This document shows, one piece after another, positions 55,847-64,000 of a DNA stretch of 64,000 nt; within the stretch, counting starts at the first letter, position 1; each line of letters begins with the position of its first letter. This DNA comes from Caulobacter sp. BK020 (GTDB lineage Bacteria; Pseudomonadota; Alphaproteobacteria; Caulobacterales; Caulobacteraceae), in the NCBI RefSeq assembly GCF_004342605.1, contig NZ_SLZL01000002.1:248001-312000 (forward strand). The letters are read 5' to 3'. Below the pieces are notes generated by a model. It was not told the origin of the DNA. It did no database searches and saw only the letters and a list, made by a program, of their open reading frames with translations. Both the position numbers and the translations under genes were made by a program.

Positions 55847-58162
55847 ATGCGACCCGCTCACCGTTTCGCGACCGCCAGCCTGGCGGCTTTTTCCCTGACC
55901 CTGGCTGCGGGTACCGCCCTGGCCGCGACCAAGGCGCCGCCGATCATTCCGGCTCCAGCCGAGCTGACCCCCGGTCGCGGCGCGCTAGTCGTCCGCTCGG
56001 GCGCCGTGGTTTCGGTTCCGGCCGGCGACGCCGCCGCCCTGTCAGCCGCTCGGCTGCTGGCCGGCCAGGTCAGGCAGACGCGCGGCCTGGACCTTGTCGC
56101 GCAAGAGGGCAGGGCGGGCTCCATCGTGCTGGTTCGCGATCCGTCGGTGAGCGCGGCGGAGGGTTACACGCTGACCGTGACGCCAAAGGGCGCGCGCATC
56201 GCCGCCAAGGACGACGCGGGCCTGCTGTACGGCGCCATGACCCTGGCCCAGCTGCTCAGCCCCGACGCGGCGTTCGGCCGGCTGGTCAAGATCCCGGCCC
56301 TGACCGTCCGCGACCAGCCGCGCTTCGCCTGGCGCGGGATCATGGTCGACGTCGCCCGCCACTTCCAGCCGGCCGAGTCGCTAAAACCGCTGATCGACGC
56401 CATGGCCGCGCACAAGATGAACGTGCTGCACCTGCACCTGTCCGACGACCAGGGCTGGCGGGTCGAGATCAAGCGCTATCCCAAGCTGACGCAGATCGGC
56501 GCCTGGCGCACCCCGCCGACGGCGGGCGAGGCGCCGTCGACCCAGCCCTATGGCGGCTTCTACACCCAGGACCAGATCCGCGAGCTGGTGGCCTATGCGC
56601 GCGAGCGGTCGGTGACCATCGTGCCGGAGATCGACCTGCCGGGCCACGCCCAGGCCGCCGTCGCCGCCTATCCGGAGATCGGCGTCTTTGGCGACCGGCC
56701 GCCGGTCGCGGTGGACTGGGGCGTCAATCCGTACCTGTTCGACGTCGATCAGCCCAGCCTGACCTTCATCGAGGGCGTGCTGGACGAACTGATGGACCTA
56801 TTCCCCTCGACCTACATCCACGTGGGCGGCGACGAGGCGATCAAGGACCAGTGGCAAAGCTCGCCCGCCGTCCAGGCCCGCATGCGCGAACTAGGCCTGA
56901 AGAACGAGCACGAGATGCAGAGCTGGTTCATCGAGCACCTGGGCCAGTATCTGGCGTCGCACGGCCGGCGGCTGATCGGCTGGGACGAGATCCTGGAGGG
57001 CGGCCTGCCGGCCTCGGCCTCGGTGATGTCGTGGCGGGGCGAGCAGGGGGCCATCGACGCCGCCAATGCGGGTCACGACGTGGTGCTGTCGCCGGCGCCG
57101 ACGCTGTACCTGGACAGCCTGCAGAGCAACCGCGCCGACGAGCCGCCCGGCCGTCTGTCGATCGTGACCCTGAAGGACGTCTACGCCTACGAACCCATGC
57201 CCAAGGGCATCGCGCCCGACAAGGCTGGCCACGTGCTGGGCGCCCAGGCCAACGCCTGGACCGAGTACCTGGTGACGCCGTCGCAGGTGCGCCACGCCAT
57301 CTTCCCGCGCCTGGACGCCGTCTCCGAAATCACCTGGTCGCCGAAGGACCGGCGCGACTGGACGGGCTTCCTGGATCGCCTCGACATCCAGCGCTTGCGC
57401 TACGCCCGCCAGGGGATCAACGCCGCGGACGGCGCCTTCGCCGTCAACTTCGCCCTGGACGGCGGTCGCGGCGCGACGCTGCGATCGGGACAGGCGAGCT
57501 TGGCCCTGTCGACCCAGTCCGGCTTCGGCCAGATCCGCTACACGCTGGACGGCAAGACCCCGACGGCGCGCTCGCCATTGTATGGGAAGCCGCTCAAGGT
57601 TCCGGTGGGGACCACGGTCCGAGCGGCCGCCTTTACCGCCGACGGCCGCCCAACTGCCGAGCCCCGCGCCTTCGACACCGGCCGGATGGCGCTGCTGACC
57701 CGGAGCAACACCGAGCTGACGGCCTGTCCGAAGGGGGCGCTGGGCCTTCGCGTGCCGCTGACCTCGGAAGCCCAGGCCGACGCGCCGGCCTTCAACGTCA
57801 ACCTGTTCGACACCTGCGCGATGTACCCCGCCGCGCCGCTGGACCTGGCTGGCGGGTTCGACGTCAAGGTCGCGCGCGTGCCGCGCCACTACGGCCTGGC
57901 CGGCGACACCGACAAGGTCCGCTGGCACTACAACGCCACGCGGTTCGGCGAGCTGGTCGTCCGTGCGGGCGGCTGCGAGGGGCCGGTGGTCGCGACCTTC
58001 CCGTTGCCCGATCCGGCCATCGCCGACAACCGGCTGAAGTTCCAGGGGGCCCTGCCGTCGGGCACGGGCGATTCCGACCTTTGCCTGTTGTTCACCGCGC
58101 CCCTGTCCGGCCCGTTCTACGCGGTCGAGGCCCTGACCCTGACGCCCCGCTCTTCCCACTGA
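55847..58162 (+). CDS. Beta-N-acetylhexosaminidase, GH20
   Basis: 771 residues with a Sec signal (ATASLAAFSLTLAAGTALA). The GH20 N-terminal domain (about 30-155) is followed by the barrel: FAWRGIMVDVARHF near residue 160, LHLHLSDDQGWRVEIK, and the catalytic pair Asp329-Glu330 in HVGGDEAI. A chitobiase-type C-terminal region (about 500-600) and a further beta-rich domain follow. It removes terminal beta-linked GlcNAc or GalNAc. The gene starts 10 bases after the GH18 stop. Released GlcNAc may feed the effector of the GntR regulator. Confidence 0.93.
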   Translation: MRPAHRFATASLAAFSLTLAAGTALAATKAPPIIPAPAELTPGRGALVVRSGAVVSVPAGDAAALSAARLLAGQVRQTRGLDLVAQEGRAGSIVLVRDPSVSAAEGYTLTVTPKGARIAAKDDAGLLYGAMTLAQLLSPDAAFGRLVKIPALTVRDQPRFAWRGIMVDVARHFQPAESLKPLIDAMAAHKMNVLHLHLSDDQGWRVEIKRYPKLTQIGAWRTPPTAGEAPSTQPYGGFYTQDQIRELVAYARERSVTIVPEIDLPGHAQAAVAAYPEIGVFGDRPPVAVDWGVNPYLFDVDQPSLTFIEGVLDELMDLFPSTYIHVGGDEAIKDQWQSSPAVQARMRELGLKNEHEMQSWFIEHLGQYLASHGRRLIGWDEILEGGLPASASVMSWRGEQGAIDAANAGHDVVLSPAPTLYLDSLQSNRADEPPGRLSIVTLKDVYAYEPMPKGIAPDKAGHVLGAQANAWTEYLVTPSQVRHAIFPRLDAVSEITWSPKDRRDWTGFLDRLDIQRLRYARQGINAADGAFAVNFALDGGRGATLRSGQASLALSTQSGFGQIRYTLDGKTPTARSPLYGKPLKVPVGTTVRAAAFTADGRPTAEPRAFDTGRMALLTRSNTELTACPKGALGLRVPLTSEAQADAPAFNVNLFDTCAMYPAAPLDLAGGFDVKVARVPRHYGLAGDTDKVRWHYNATRFGELVVRAGGCEGPVVATFPLPDPAIADNRLKFQGALPSGTGDSDLCLLFTAPLSGPFYAVEALTLTPRSSH

Positions 58163-58188
58163 TCAAGTCCTCAAGGCGAGACCAGACC

Positions 58189-60828
58189 ATGCTTCGATCC
58201 GCGCTGCTTTCCGCCTTCGCCCTGGCGGCCATGGGATCCACCGCCCTGGCCGGGCCGGTCGAAACCCGCAGCCTCGACCAGGGCTGGAGCTTCCGGCTCG
58301 ATCCCGACGACGCCGCCGCCAAGACCCACGCCGCCGAGGCGGCGCAATGGCGTCCGGCGACCGTACCGGGCACGGTGCAGACCGACCTGCTGGCCGCAGG
58401 CCGGATCCCCGACCCCTTCGTAGGGACGAACGAAGCGCAGCTGCAGTGGATCGGTCTGGCCGATTGGCAGTACCAGCGCACGCTGGACGTAGACCCGGCC
58501 TTGCTGGCTCGCGATCACGTCGATCTGGTCTTCGACGGCCTGGACACCTTCGCCGAGGTGTTCGTCAACGGCGTCAAGCTGCTGTCGGCCGACAACCAGC
58601 ACCGCCGCTGGCGCGTGCCGGTCAAGGCGGTGCTGAAGCCCGGCGCCAACCTGATCACCATCGCCTTCAAGTCGCCGATCAAGAAGCTGCAGCCGGACCT
58701 GCTCAAGCAGCCCTATGTGCTGCCGGGAGCCTACGACTCCGCGTTCGGCGACGAGCCGCCGGCCAAGCACACGTCTACCTACGTTCGCAAATCGCCCTAC
58801 CACTACGGTTGGGACTGGGGGCCGCGCTACGTCACCGAGGGCATCTGGCGCGAGGTGCGGCTGGAGGCCTGGGATGAGGCCCGCATCGACGGTTTCCGCA
58901 TCCGCCAGGACCAGGTGACGGCCGACCACGCCCGTCTGTCGGCCGAGTTTGAGATCGAGTCCGACGGGACGCGCACCGTCGAACTGGCCGTGGCGCCAAC
59001 GGCTCCCGACGGCTCGGCGCTGCCGGTCGTGCGCCAGACCGTCACCCTGGCGGCTGGCCTCAACCGCGTCTCCGTGCCCGTGCCGATCGCCGCGCCCAAG
59101 CTGTGGTGGCCGGCGGGCTATGGTCGCCAGGATCTCTACCGCTTCAGCGCGTCCGTCGCCCTGGACGGCGCGGTCGTGGCCAAGGCCGAGCGCCGTTCGG
59201 GCCTGCGCACGGTCGAGCTGCGGCGCGAGGCCGACGCCTGGGGCAGGAGCATGGGCTTCGTGATCAACGGCGTGCCGGTGTTCGCCAAGGGCGCCAACCT
59301 GATCCCGTTCGACAGCTTCTCGCCGCGGGTCAGCGACGAAAAGATGCGGGAAATCCTGACCTCGGCCCGCGACGCCAACATGAACATGCTGCGCATGTGG
59401 GGCGGCGGCCACTATCAGAGCGACGCCTTCTACGCGATGGCCGATGAACTGGGCCTGATGATCTGGCAGGACTTCATGTTCGGGGGCGCCATCCCGCCCT
59501 ACGATGTGGCGTTCCGCGAGAACACCCGCGTCGAGGCGGTCGAGCAGGTCAAGCGCCTGGGCGACCATCCCAGCATCGTGCTGTGGAGCGGCAACAACGA
59601 GGTACAGACCGGCTGGGAAAACTGGGGCGACCGGGTCAAGTTCAAGACCTCGATCCCGCCCGAGGAGCGCGAGAAGATCGTCGTCGGCATGACCACTCTG
59701 TTCGGCCAGGTGCTGCGCGGCGCGGTCGCCGAGAACGACCCCGACACGCCCTATTGGGCTGGCTCTCCCACCACCGACTACGACGGCGCCGCCGACCAGC
59801 TGACCGACGGCGACCGCCACTACTGGGACGTCTGGGGCGGCTCGAAGCCGGTCGAGGAGTACCTGCGCGTCAGCCCGCGCTTCATGTCGGAGTACGGCCT
59901 GCAGTCGCAGCCCGAGATGCGGACGCTGAAGACCATCGCCAAGCCGCAGGACATGTCGGTCAATTCCACCGTCATGCGCGCCCATCAGAAGTACGCCAAG
60001 GGCGAGGGCAACGAGCGGATCCTGTTCTACATCCGCCGCAACTACGGCGAGCCGAGAACCTTCGAGGACTTCGTCTATCTAAGCCAGGTGATGCAGGCCG
60101 AGGGCATCGAGCTGGCGGCGCTGCACCACCGATCCTCCCGCCCCCAGACCATGGGTTCGCTGTACTGGCAGCTCAACGACGTCTGGCCGGGCGCCTCGTG
60201 GTCCAGCGTCGACTATTACGGCCGCTGGAAGGCGCTGCAGTATCACGCCCGCCGCTTCTACGCCCCGGTCGCCCTGGCGGCCGTGCACGACCAGGGCGCC
60301 ACGACGATCACCCTGCTGTCCGACCGCACGGCCGCCGCGCCGGTCCGGTGGCGGGTGCGGGTGATGGATGTCGACGGCAAAGTCCTGTCGGACACGACCT
60401 CCGACGCCGAACTCAAGCCGCTGGCGGCCACCCAGGTGGCCAACCTGCCGGACGCGACGCTGTTCAAAGACGCAGACCCGGCCCGCACCTTCGCGGTCGT
60501 GGAGCTGATCGAGGCCGGGACGACGATCTCGCGCGCGGTGGTCACCCAGGTTCCAGCCAGGGCCATGGCCTTGCCTGATCCGCACCTCCAGGCCAGCTGG
60601 TCGAAGACCCCGGACGGCTATGCGGTGACCGTCAAGGCCGCCAAGCTGGGCCGGGCGGTCTGGCTCGGCTTCGGCGACCTCGACGCCACCCTGTCGGACA
60701 ACGCCTTCGACCTGCCGCCCGGCGAGGCGGTCACGATCAAGGTGAGTTCAAAGGCCTCGCTGAGCCAGCTGAAACGGGCGCTGACCCTGCGCAGCCTCTA
60801 CGGCGCCACCAAGCCCGTGACGCCCTAG
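58189..60828 (+). CDS. Beta-mannosidase, GH2
   Basis: 879 residues from ATG 58189; the frame also stays open through the previous gene as a shadow. A Sec signal ends near GSTALAG. The N-terminal domain carries WRPATVPGTVQTDLLAAG and a HYGWDWGPRY motif (about 205-214), typical of GH2 beta-mannosidases. The barrel has acid/base Glu471 in WSGNNEVQ and nucleophile Glu568 in FMSEYGLQS. It cleaves beta-mannose from the non-reducing end, here probably the core Man-beta-1,4-GlcNAc of N-glycans after outer sugars are gone. The length is normal for the family. Confidence 0.93.
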   Translation: MLRSALLSAFALAAMGSTALAGPVETRSLDQGWSFRLDPDDAAAKTHAAEAAQWRPATVPGTVQTDLLAAGRIPDPFVGTNEAQLQWIGLADWQYQRTLDVDPALLARDHVDLVFDGLDTFAEVFVNGVKLLSADNQHRRWRVPVKAVLKPGANLITIAFKSPIKKLQPDLLKQPYVLPGAYDSAFGDEPPAKHTSTYVRKSPYHYGWDWGPRYVTEGIWREVRLEAWDEARIDGFRIRQDQVTADHARLSAEFEIESDGTRTVELAVAPTAPDGSALPVVRQTVTLAAGLNRVSVPVPIAAPKLWWPAGYGRQDLYRFSASVALDGAVVAKAERRSGLRTVELRREADAWGRSMGFVINGVPVFAKGANLIPFDSFSPRVSDEKMREILTSARDANMNMLRMWGGGHYQSDAFYAMADELGLMIWQDFMFGGAIPPYDVAFRENTRVEAVEQVKRLGDHPSIVLWSGNNEVQTGWENWGDRVKFKTSIPPEEREKIVVGMTTLFGQVLRGAVAENDPDTPYWAGSPTTDYDGAADQLTDGDRHYWDVWGGSKPVEEYLRVSPRFMSEYGLQSQPEMRTLKTIAKPQDMSVNSTVMRAHQKYAKGEGNERILFYIRRNYGEPRTFEDFVYLSQVMQAEGIELAALHHRSSRPQTMGSLYWQLNDVWPGASWSSVDYYGRWKALQYHARRFYAPVALAAVHDQGATTITLLSDRTAAAPVRWRVRVMDVDGKVLSDTTSDAELKPLAATQVANLPDATLFKDADPARTFAVVELIEAGTTISRAVVTQVPARAMALPDPHLQASWSKTPDGYAVTVKAAKLGRAVWLGFGDLDATLSDNAFDLPPGEAVTIKVSSKASLSQLKRALTLRSLYGATKPVTP

Positions 60829-60840
60829 GAGCTGACGATC

Positions 60841-63468
60841 ATGGTCCGATCCCAAGCCCTGGCGGCGTCGCTGCTGCTGTTCGCCACCACGGTCCAGGCC
60901 GCCGAGACGAAGACCGTCGAGACGCCGGCGGCCCTGGTCGGGCGTTTGTCCCTTGAGGAGAAGGCCGCCCAGCTGCAAAGCGCCGCGCCGCCGATCCCGC
61001 GGCTGGGAATCCGCGGTTACGAATGGTGGAATGAGGGCCTGCACGGCCTGGCTCGCAACGGTCCGGCCACGGTGTTCCCCCAGGCCATCGGTCTTGCCGC
61101 GACCTGGGATGAGGACCTGATGGGCCGGGTCGGGGAGGCGGTGTCGACCGAAGCTCGGGCCAAGTTCAACGCCGTCGGCGACCGCGATCCGGGCCGCTAC
61201 GAGGGCCTGACCATCTGGTCGCCCAACATCAACATCTATCGCGACCCGCGCTGGGGACGGGGGCAGGAAACCTATGGCGAGGACCCGCACCTGACGGGAA
61301 CCCTGGCCACGGCCTTCGTGCGCGGCATCCAGGGACCCGACCCCCAGCACCCCCGCGCCATCGCCACGCCCAAGCACTTTGCGGTCCATTCGGGCCCCGA
61401 GGCCGGCCGCCACGGCTTCGACGTCGATGTCTCGCCCCAGGACCTGGAAGCCACCTATCTGCCGGCCTTCCGCCAGGCGGTGGTCGAGGGCGGGGCGCGA
61501 TCGGTGATGTGCGCCTACAACGCCATCCACGGCTTCCCGGCCTGCGCCTCGCCGCTGCTGCTGGACGAGACCCTGCGCCGGGATTGGGGGTTCAAGGGCT
61601 TCGTCGTCTCCGACTGCGACGCGGTCGACGACATGACCCAGTTCCACTATTTCCGCCTCGACAACGCCGCCTCATCGGCGGCGGCCCTGGCGGCCGGCGA
61701 CGACCTGAACTGCGGCAACGCCTACGCTCAGCTGCCGGCGGCTGTGCGCCGGGGCGACCTCGACGAGGCCGTGCTCGACCGCGCCGTGGTCCGGCTGTTC
61801 GAGGCCCGCGCGGCGCTCGGCGCGCTGTTCGCGCCCGATCCGACCAATCCCTACGCCAAGCTGGGCGCTGATGCGGTGAATTCGCCGGCCCATCGAGCCC
61901 TGGCGCTGGAGGCGGCGCGCAAGTCGATCGTCCTGCTGAAGAACGACAAGAACCGCCTGCCGCTGGCGCCGACAGCCAGGATCGCCGTGATCGGGCCCGA
62001 CGCCGACGCCCTGGAGGTGCTGGAGGCCAACTATCACGGCACGGCGGTCGACCCCGTGACGCCGCTGCAGGGCCTGCGGGCCCAGTGGGGCAAGGCCAAT
62101 ATCCGCTACGCCCAGGGCTCGACCGTGGCCGAGGGCGTGCCCGTCGCCGTGCCGGAGACCGCGCTGCGCACCGGCGTCGGCGCCGACGCGGTCCAAGGCC
62201 TGACCGGCGCCTATTTCGACGATCCGGCCCTGAGCGGCGCGCCGCGCGTGACCCGCACCGACCGGGTCGTCAATTTCGACTGGGACCGCGCCGCGCCGGC
62301 GCCGGGCCTGGATCCGGCCCGCTATGGCGTGCGCTGGACCGGCGCCCTGGTCCCGCCGGGACCGGGCCAGTACACCCTGGTCGTCGGCGTCGCCCGCTGC
62401 TTCGACTGCAAGGGCCACGATCCTGTCCGACTGTGGATCGACGACAGGTTGGTGGTCGACGACGACGGATCCGGCAAGGCGGTCGAGGCCGCGTTGACTT
62501 TCGCCGACACCCGTCCGCGCCGCATCCGCCTGGAGCTGTCGCATACCGGCGAGGACCAGGGCGTGCGCCTGCAATGGCGCGCCCCGGCCGCGCCGCAACT
62601 AGCCGAGGCCGTCAAGGCCGCCGGCCAGGCCGACGTGGTCGTGGCCGTGGTCGGGCTATCGCCCGACGTCGAGGGCGAGGCGTTGCAGGTCACGGTGCCG
62701 GGCTTCGACGGCGGCGACCGCACCGATATCGCGCTGCCCGCGCCGCAACGGCGCCTGCTGGAGACGCTGGCCGCCACCGGCAAGCCGCTGATCGTCGTCC
62801 TGACCTCGGGCGGGGCGGTCGAGCTGGACTGGGCCAAGACCCACGCCGACGCCATTCTGGCGGCGTGGTATCCGGGCCAGTCGGGCGGCGTCGCCCTGGC
62901 CGAGACCCTGGCGGGCCTGAACAATCCGTCCGGCCGCCTGCCGGTGACCTTCTACAAGTCGGCGCGCGACCTGCCGCCGCTGGTCGAGTACGCGATGAAG
63001 GGGCGGACCTATCGCTATTTCGAGGGCGAGCCGACCTATCCGTTCGGTTACGGCCTCAGCTACACGCGCTTCGACTACGGCGCGCCGACCCTCTCGACGT
63101 CGACCTTGAAGGCGGGCGACGAACTGATCGTCGAGGCCGAGGTGACCAATGTCGGCGCCCGGGCCGGCGACGAGGTGGCCCAGGCCTATCTGATCCCGCC
63201 CAAGCCCGCGGACTATCGGGGACGGCAGGCCGATCGGCTGCTGCTGCGCACCCTGGTCGGCTTCGACCGGGTCACCCTGAAGCCTGGCGAGCGGCGCAAG
63301 GTCCGCTTCACGCTGTCGCCCCGCGATCTTTCACAGGTCGCCCGCAACGGCGCGCGGGCGGTGGTTCCGGGCCAGTACACCCTGTTCGTCGGCGGGGGGC
63401 AGCCGGGTCAGGCTCCGGGTCACGAGGTGCGCTTCACGATTGAAGGTCAGCAGGAGCTTCCGCGATGA
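60841..63468 (+). CDS. GH3 beta-xylosidase/glucosidase with inserted PA14 domain
   Basis: 875 residues with a signal peptide ending VQAAE. The GH3 barrel has LSLEEKAAQLQ, WWNEGLHGLARNG, GRGQETYGEDP and nucleophile Asp258 in GFVVSDCDAV. In the second domain VGLSPDVEGE and PGQSGGVALAETL follow the acid/base region. A PA14 domain (roughly residues 455-590, from TGAYFDDPAL to LQWRAP) interrupts it, with a CFDCKGHD pair of cysteines inside. A fibronectin-III-like domain closes the protein. WWNEGLHG and SDCDAV are typical of xylosidases. In an N-glycan cluster the substrate may be the beta-1,2-xylose of plant N-glycans. Confidence 0.9.
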   Translation: MVRSQALAASLLLFATTVQAAETKTVETPAALVGRLSLEEKAAQLQSAAPPIPRLGIRGYEWWNEGLHGLARNGPATVFPQAIGLAATWDEDLMGRVGEAVSTEARAKFNAVGDRDPGRYEGLTIWSPNINIYRDPRWGRGQETYGEDPHLTGTLATAFVRGIQGPDPQHPRAIATPKHFAVHSGPEAGRHGFDVDVSPQDLEATYLPAFRQAVVEGGARSVMCAYNAIHGFPACASPLLLDETLRRDWGFKGFVVSDCDAVDDMTQFHYFRLDNAASSAAALAAGDDLNCGNAYAQLPAAVRRGDLDEAVLDRAVVRLFEARAALGALFAPDPTNPYAKLGADAVNSPAHRALALEAARKSIVLLKNDKNRLPLAPTARIAVIGPDADALEVLEANYHGTAVDPVTPLQGLRAQWGKANIRYAQGSTVAEGVPVAVPETALRTGVGADAVQGLTGAYFDDPALSGAPRVTRTDRVVNFDWDRAAPAPGLDPARYGVRWTGALVPPGPGQYTLVVGVARCFDCKGHDPVRLWIDDRLVVDDDGSGKAVEAALTFADTRPRRIRLELSHTGEDQGVRLQWRAPAAPQLAEAVKAAGQADVVVAVVGLSPDVEGEALQVTVPGFDGGDRTDIALPAPQRRLLETLAATGKPLIVVLTSGGAVELDWAKTHADAILAAWYPGQSGGVALAETLAGLNNPSGRLPVTFYKSARDLPPLVEYAMKGRTYRYFEGEPTYPFGYGLSYTRFDYGAPTLSTSTLKAGDELIVEAEVTNVGARAGDEVAQAYLIPPKPADYRGRQADRLLLRTLVGFDRVTLKPGERRKVRFTLSPRDLSQVARNGARAVVPGQYTLFVGGGQPGQAPGHEVRFTIEGQQELPR

Positions 63469-64000
63469 ACCCTGGACTCTCCCGTCGCCAGGCGCTGCTG
63501 GCCGGTGCGGCCGCCGCCCTGGCCGCAACACCGGTGATGGCTGCGCCGTTCGTCTCGAACCGCCCGCCGCCCGAGGCTCGACGCTTCGTCAGTCCAGCGG
63601 TCGAGGCCCTGATCAAGCGCGTGAAGGCCAAGGTCGCTGACCCCGAGCTGGCCTGGCTGTTCGAGAACTGCTTTCCCAACACGCTGGACACCACCGTCTT
63701 CCTCGGCGAGGCGGGCGGCAAGCCCGACGCCTTCGTGATCACCGGCGACATCGACTGCATGTGGCTGCGGGATTCCTCGGCCCAGGTCTGGCCCTATCTG
63801 CCGCTGGCCGCCAAGGCCCCCGAACTGCGGACCCTGTTCCGCGGCGTGATCGGCAGGCAGGCCCGCTGCATCCTGATCGACCCCTACGCCAACGCCTACA
63901 TGCACGACCCCGAGGCGCGCACGAATCTCAAGTGGTCGCAGCAGGATGTCACCGAGATGCGGCCGGGCGTCGCCGAGCGGAAGTGGGAGGTCGACAGCCT
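63465..64000 (+). CDS. GH125 exo-alpha-1,6-mannosidase (3' truncated by window)
   Basis: The first 178 residues are visible. ATG 63465 overlaps the GH3 stop by four bases and follows CAGGAG. A twin-arginine-like signal (LSRRQALLAGAAAALAATP) precedes the GH125 N-terminal part: LFENCFPNTLDTTV, FVITGDIDCMWLRDSSAQVWPYL and NLKWSQQDVTEMRPGVAERKWEVDSL (landmarks ITGDIDCMWLRDS and KWEVDS). GH125 enzymes are metal-independent inverting alpha-mannosidases acting on alpha-1,6-linked mannose. The gene continues past the window end. Confidence 0.88.
   Translation, partial: MNPGLSRRQALLAGAAAALAATPVMAAPFVSNRPPPEARRFVSPAVEALIKRVKAKVADPELAWLFENCFPNTLDTTVFLGEAGGKPDAFVITGDIDCMWLRDSSAQVWPYLPLAAKAPELRTLFRGVIGRQARCILIDPYANAYMHDPEARTNLKWSQQDVTEMRPGVAERKWEVDS

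Noticed and set aside
6963-64000. Mobile element carrying the accessory clusters
   Set aside because: No transposase, integrase, tRNA attachment site or terminal repeats were found at any cluster border.

Overview
The window is GC-rich DNA (roughly 65-70% by eye) from an alphaproteobacterium. It most resembles Caulobacter or a close relative. The reasons are three very large TonB-dependent receptors beside glycoside hydrolase genes, many Tat-type signal peptides, GGAG-type ribosome sites and dense gene packing. No rRNA, tRNA, CRISPR array, transposase or integrase was recognised.

Layout. (1) 1-1263: end of a glycosyltransferase gene and a polysaccharide-deacetylase-like gene, from a cell-surface polysaccharide locus. 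(2) 1288-6876: a tripartite drug-efflux operon (outer-membrane factor, HlyD/EmrA adaptor, DHA2 pump, TetR) facing a second TetR gene across an operator-rich gap. (3) 6963-17652: a sugar-acid locus with a TonB receptor, an ACS-type transporter, a Tat-exported protein of unknown activity, a carboxylesterase, a LysR regulator and 5-dehydro-4-deoxyglucarate dehydratase. The same promoter block lies upstream of two of these operons, with a weaker copy upstream of a third. (4) 17821-23721: a possible signalling or defence module. It holds a Crp-like regulator facing an operon of a TIR-membrane-TPR protein, a 132-residue unknown and a sensor plus nucleotidyl-cyclase protein, then a Crp-type palindrome and two small unknown genes. 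(5) 23942-32642: a catabolic or stress cluster (Ohr, epoxide hydrolase, cytochrome P460, two alpha/beta hydrolases, an MFS transporter) next to a large winged-helix/ATPase/TPR regulator. (6) 32629-41048: a trimeric autotransporter adhesin of about 2,200 residues, with an OmpH/Skp-like protein and two other exported proteins. About 0.8 kb of unusually AT-rich DNA lies upstream. (7) 42086-46756: a phospholipase C/acid phosphatase fusion facing a TonB receptor. (8) 46828-64000: a HutC-type GntR regulator, a TonB receptor, then GH2, GH29, GH18, GH20, GH2 beta-mannosidase, GH3 and GH125 (cut by the window end). Together these could dismantle a complex N-glycan.

The least explained parts are region 4 (TIR and cyclase with a matching Crp box), region 6 (adhesin with its own apparent helpers) and the Tat-exported protein in region 3. 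Family names come from motif recognition by eye; no database search was possible.
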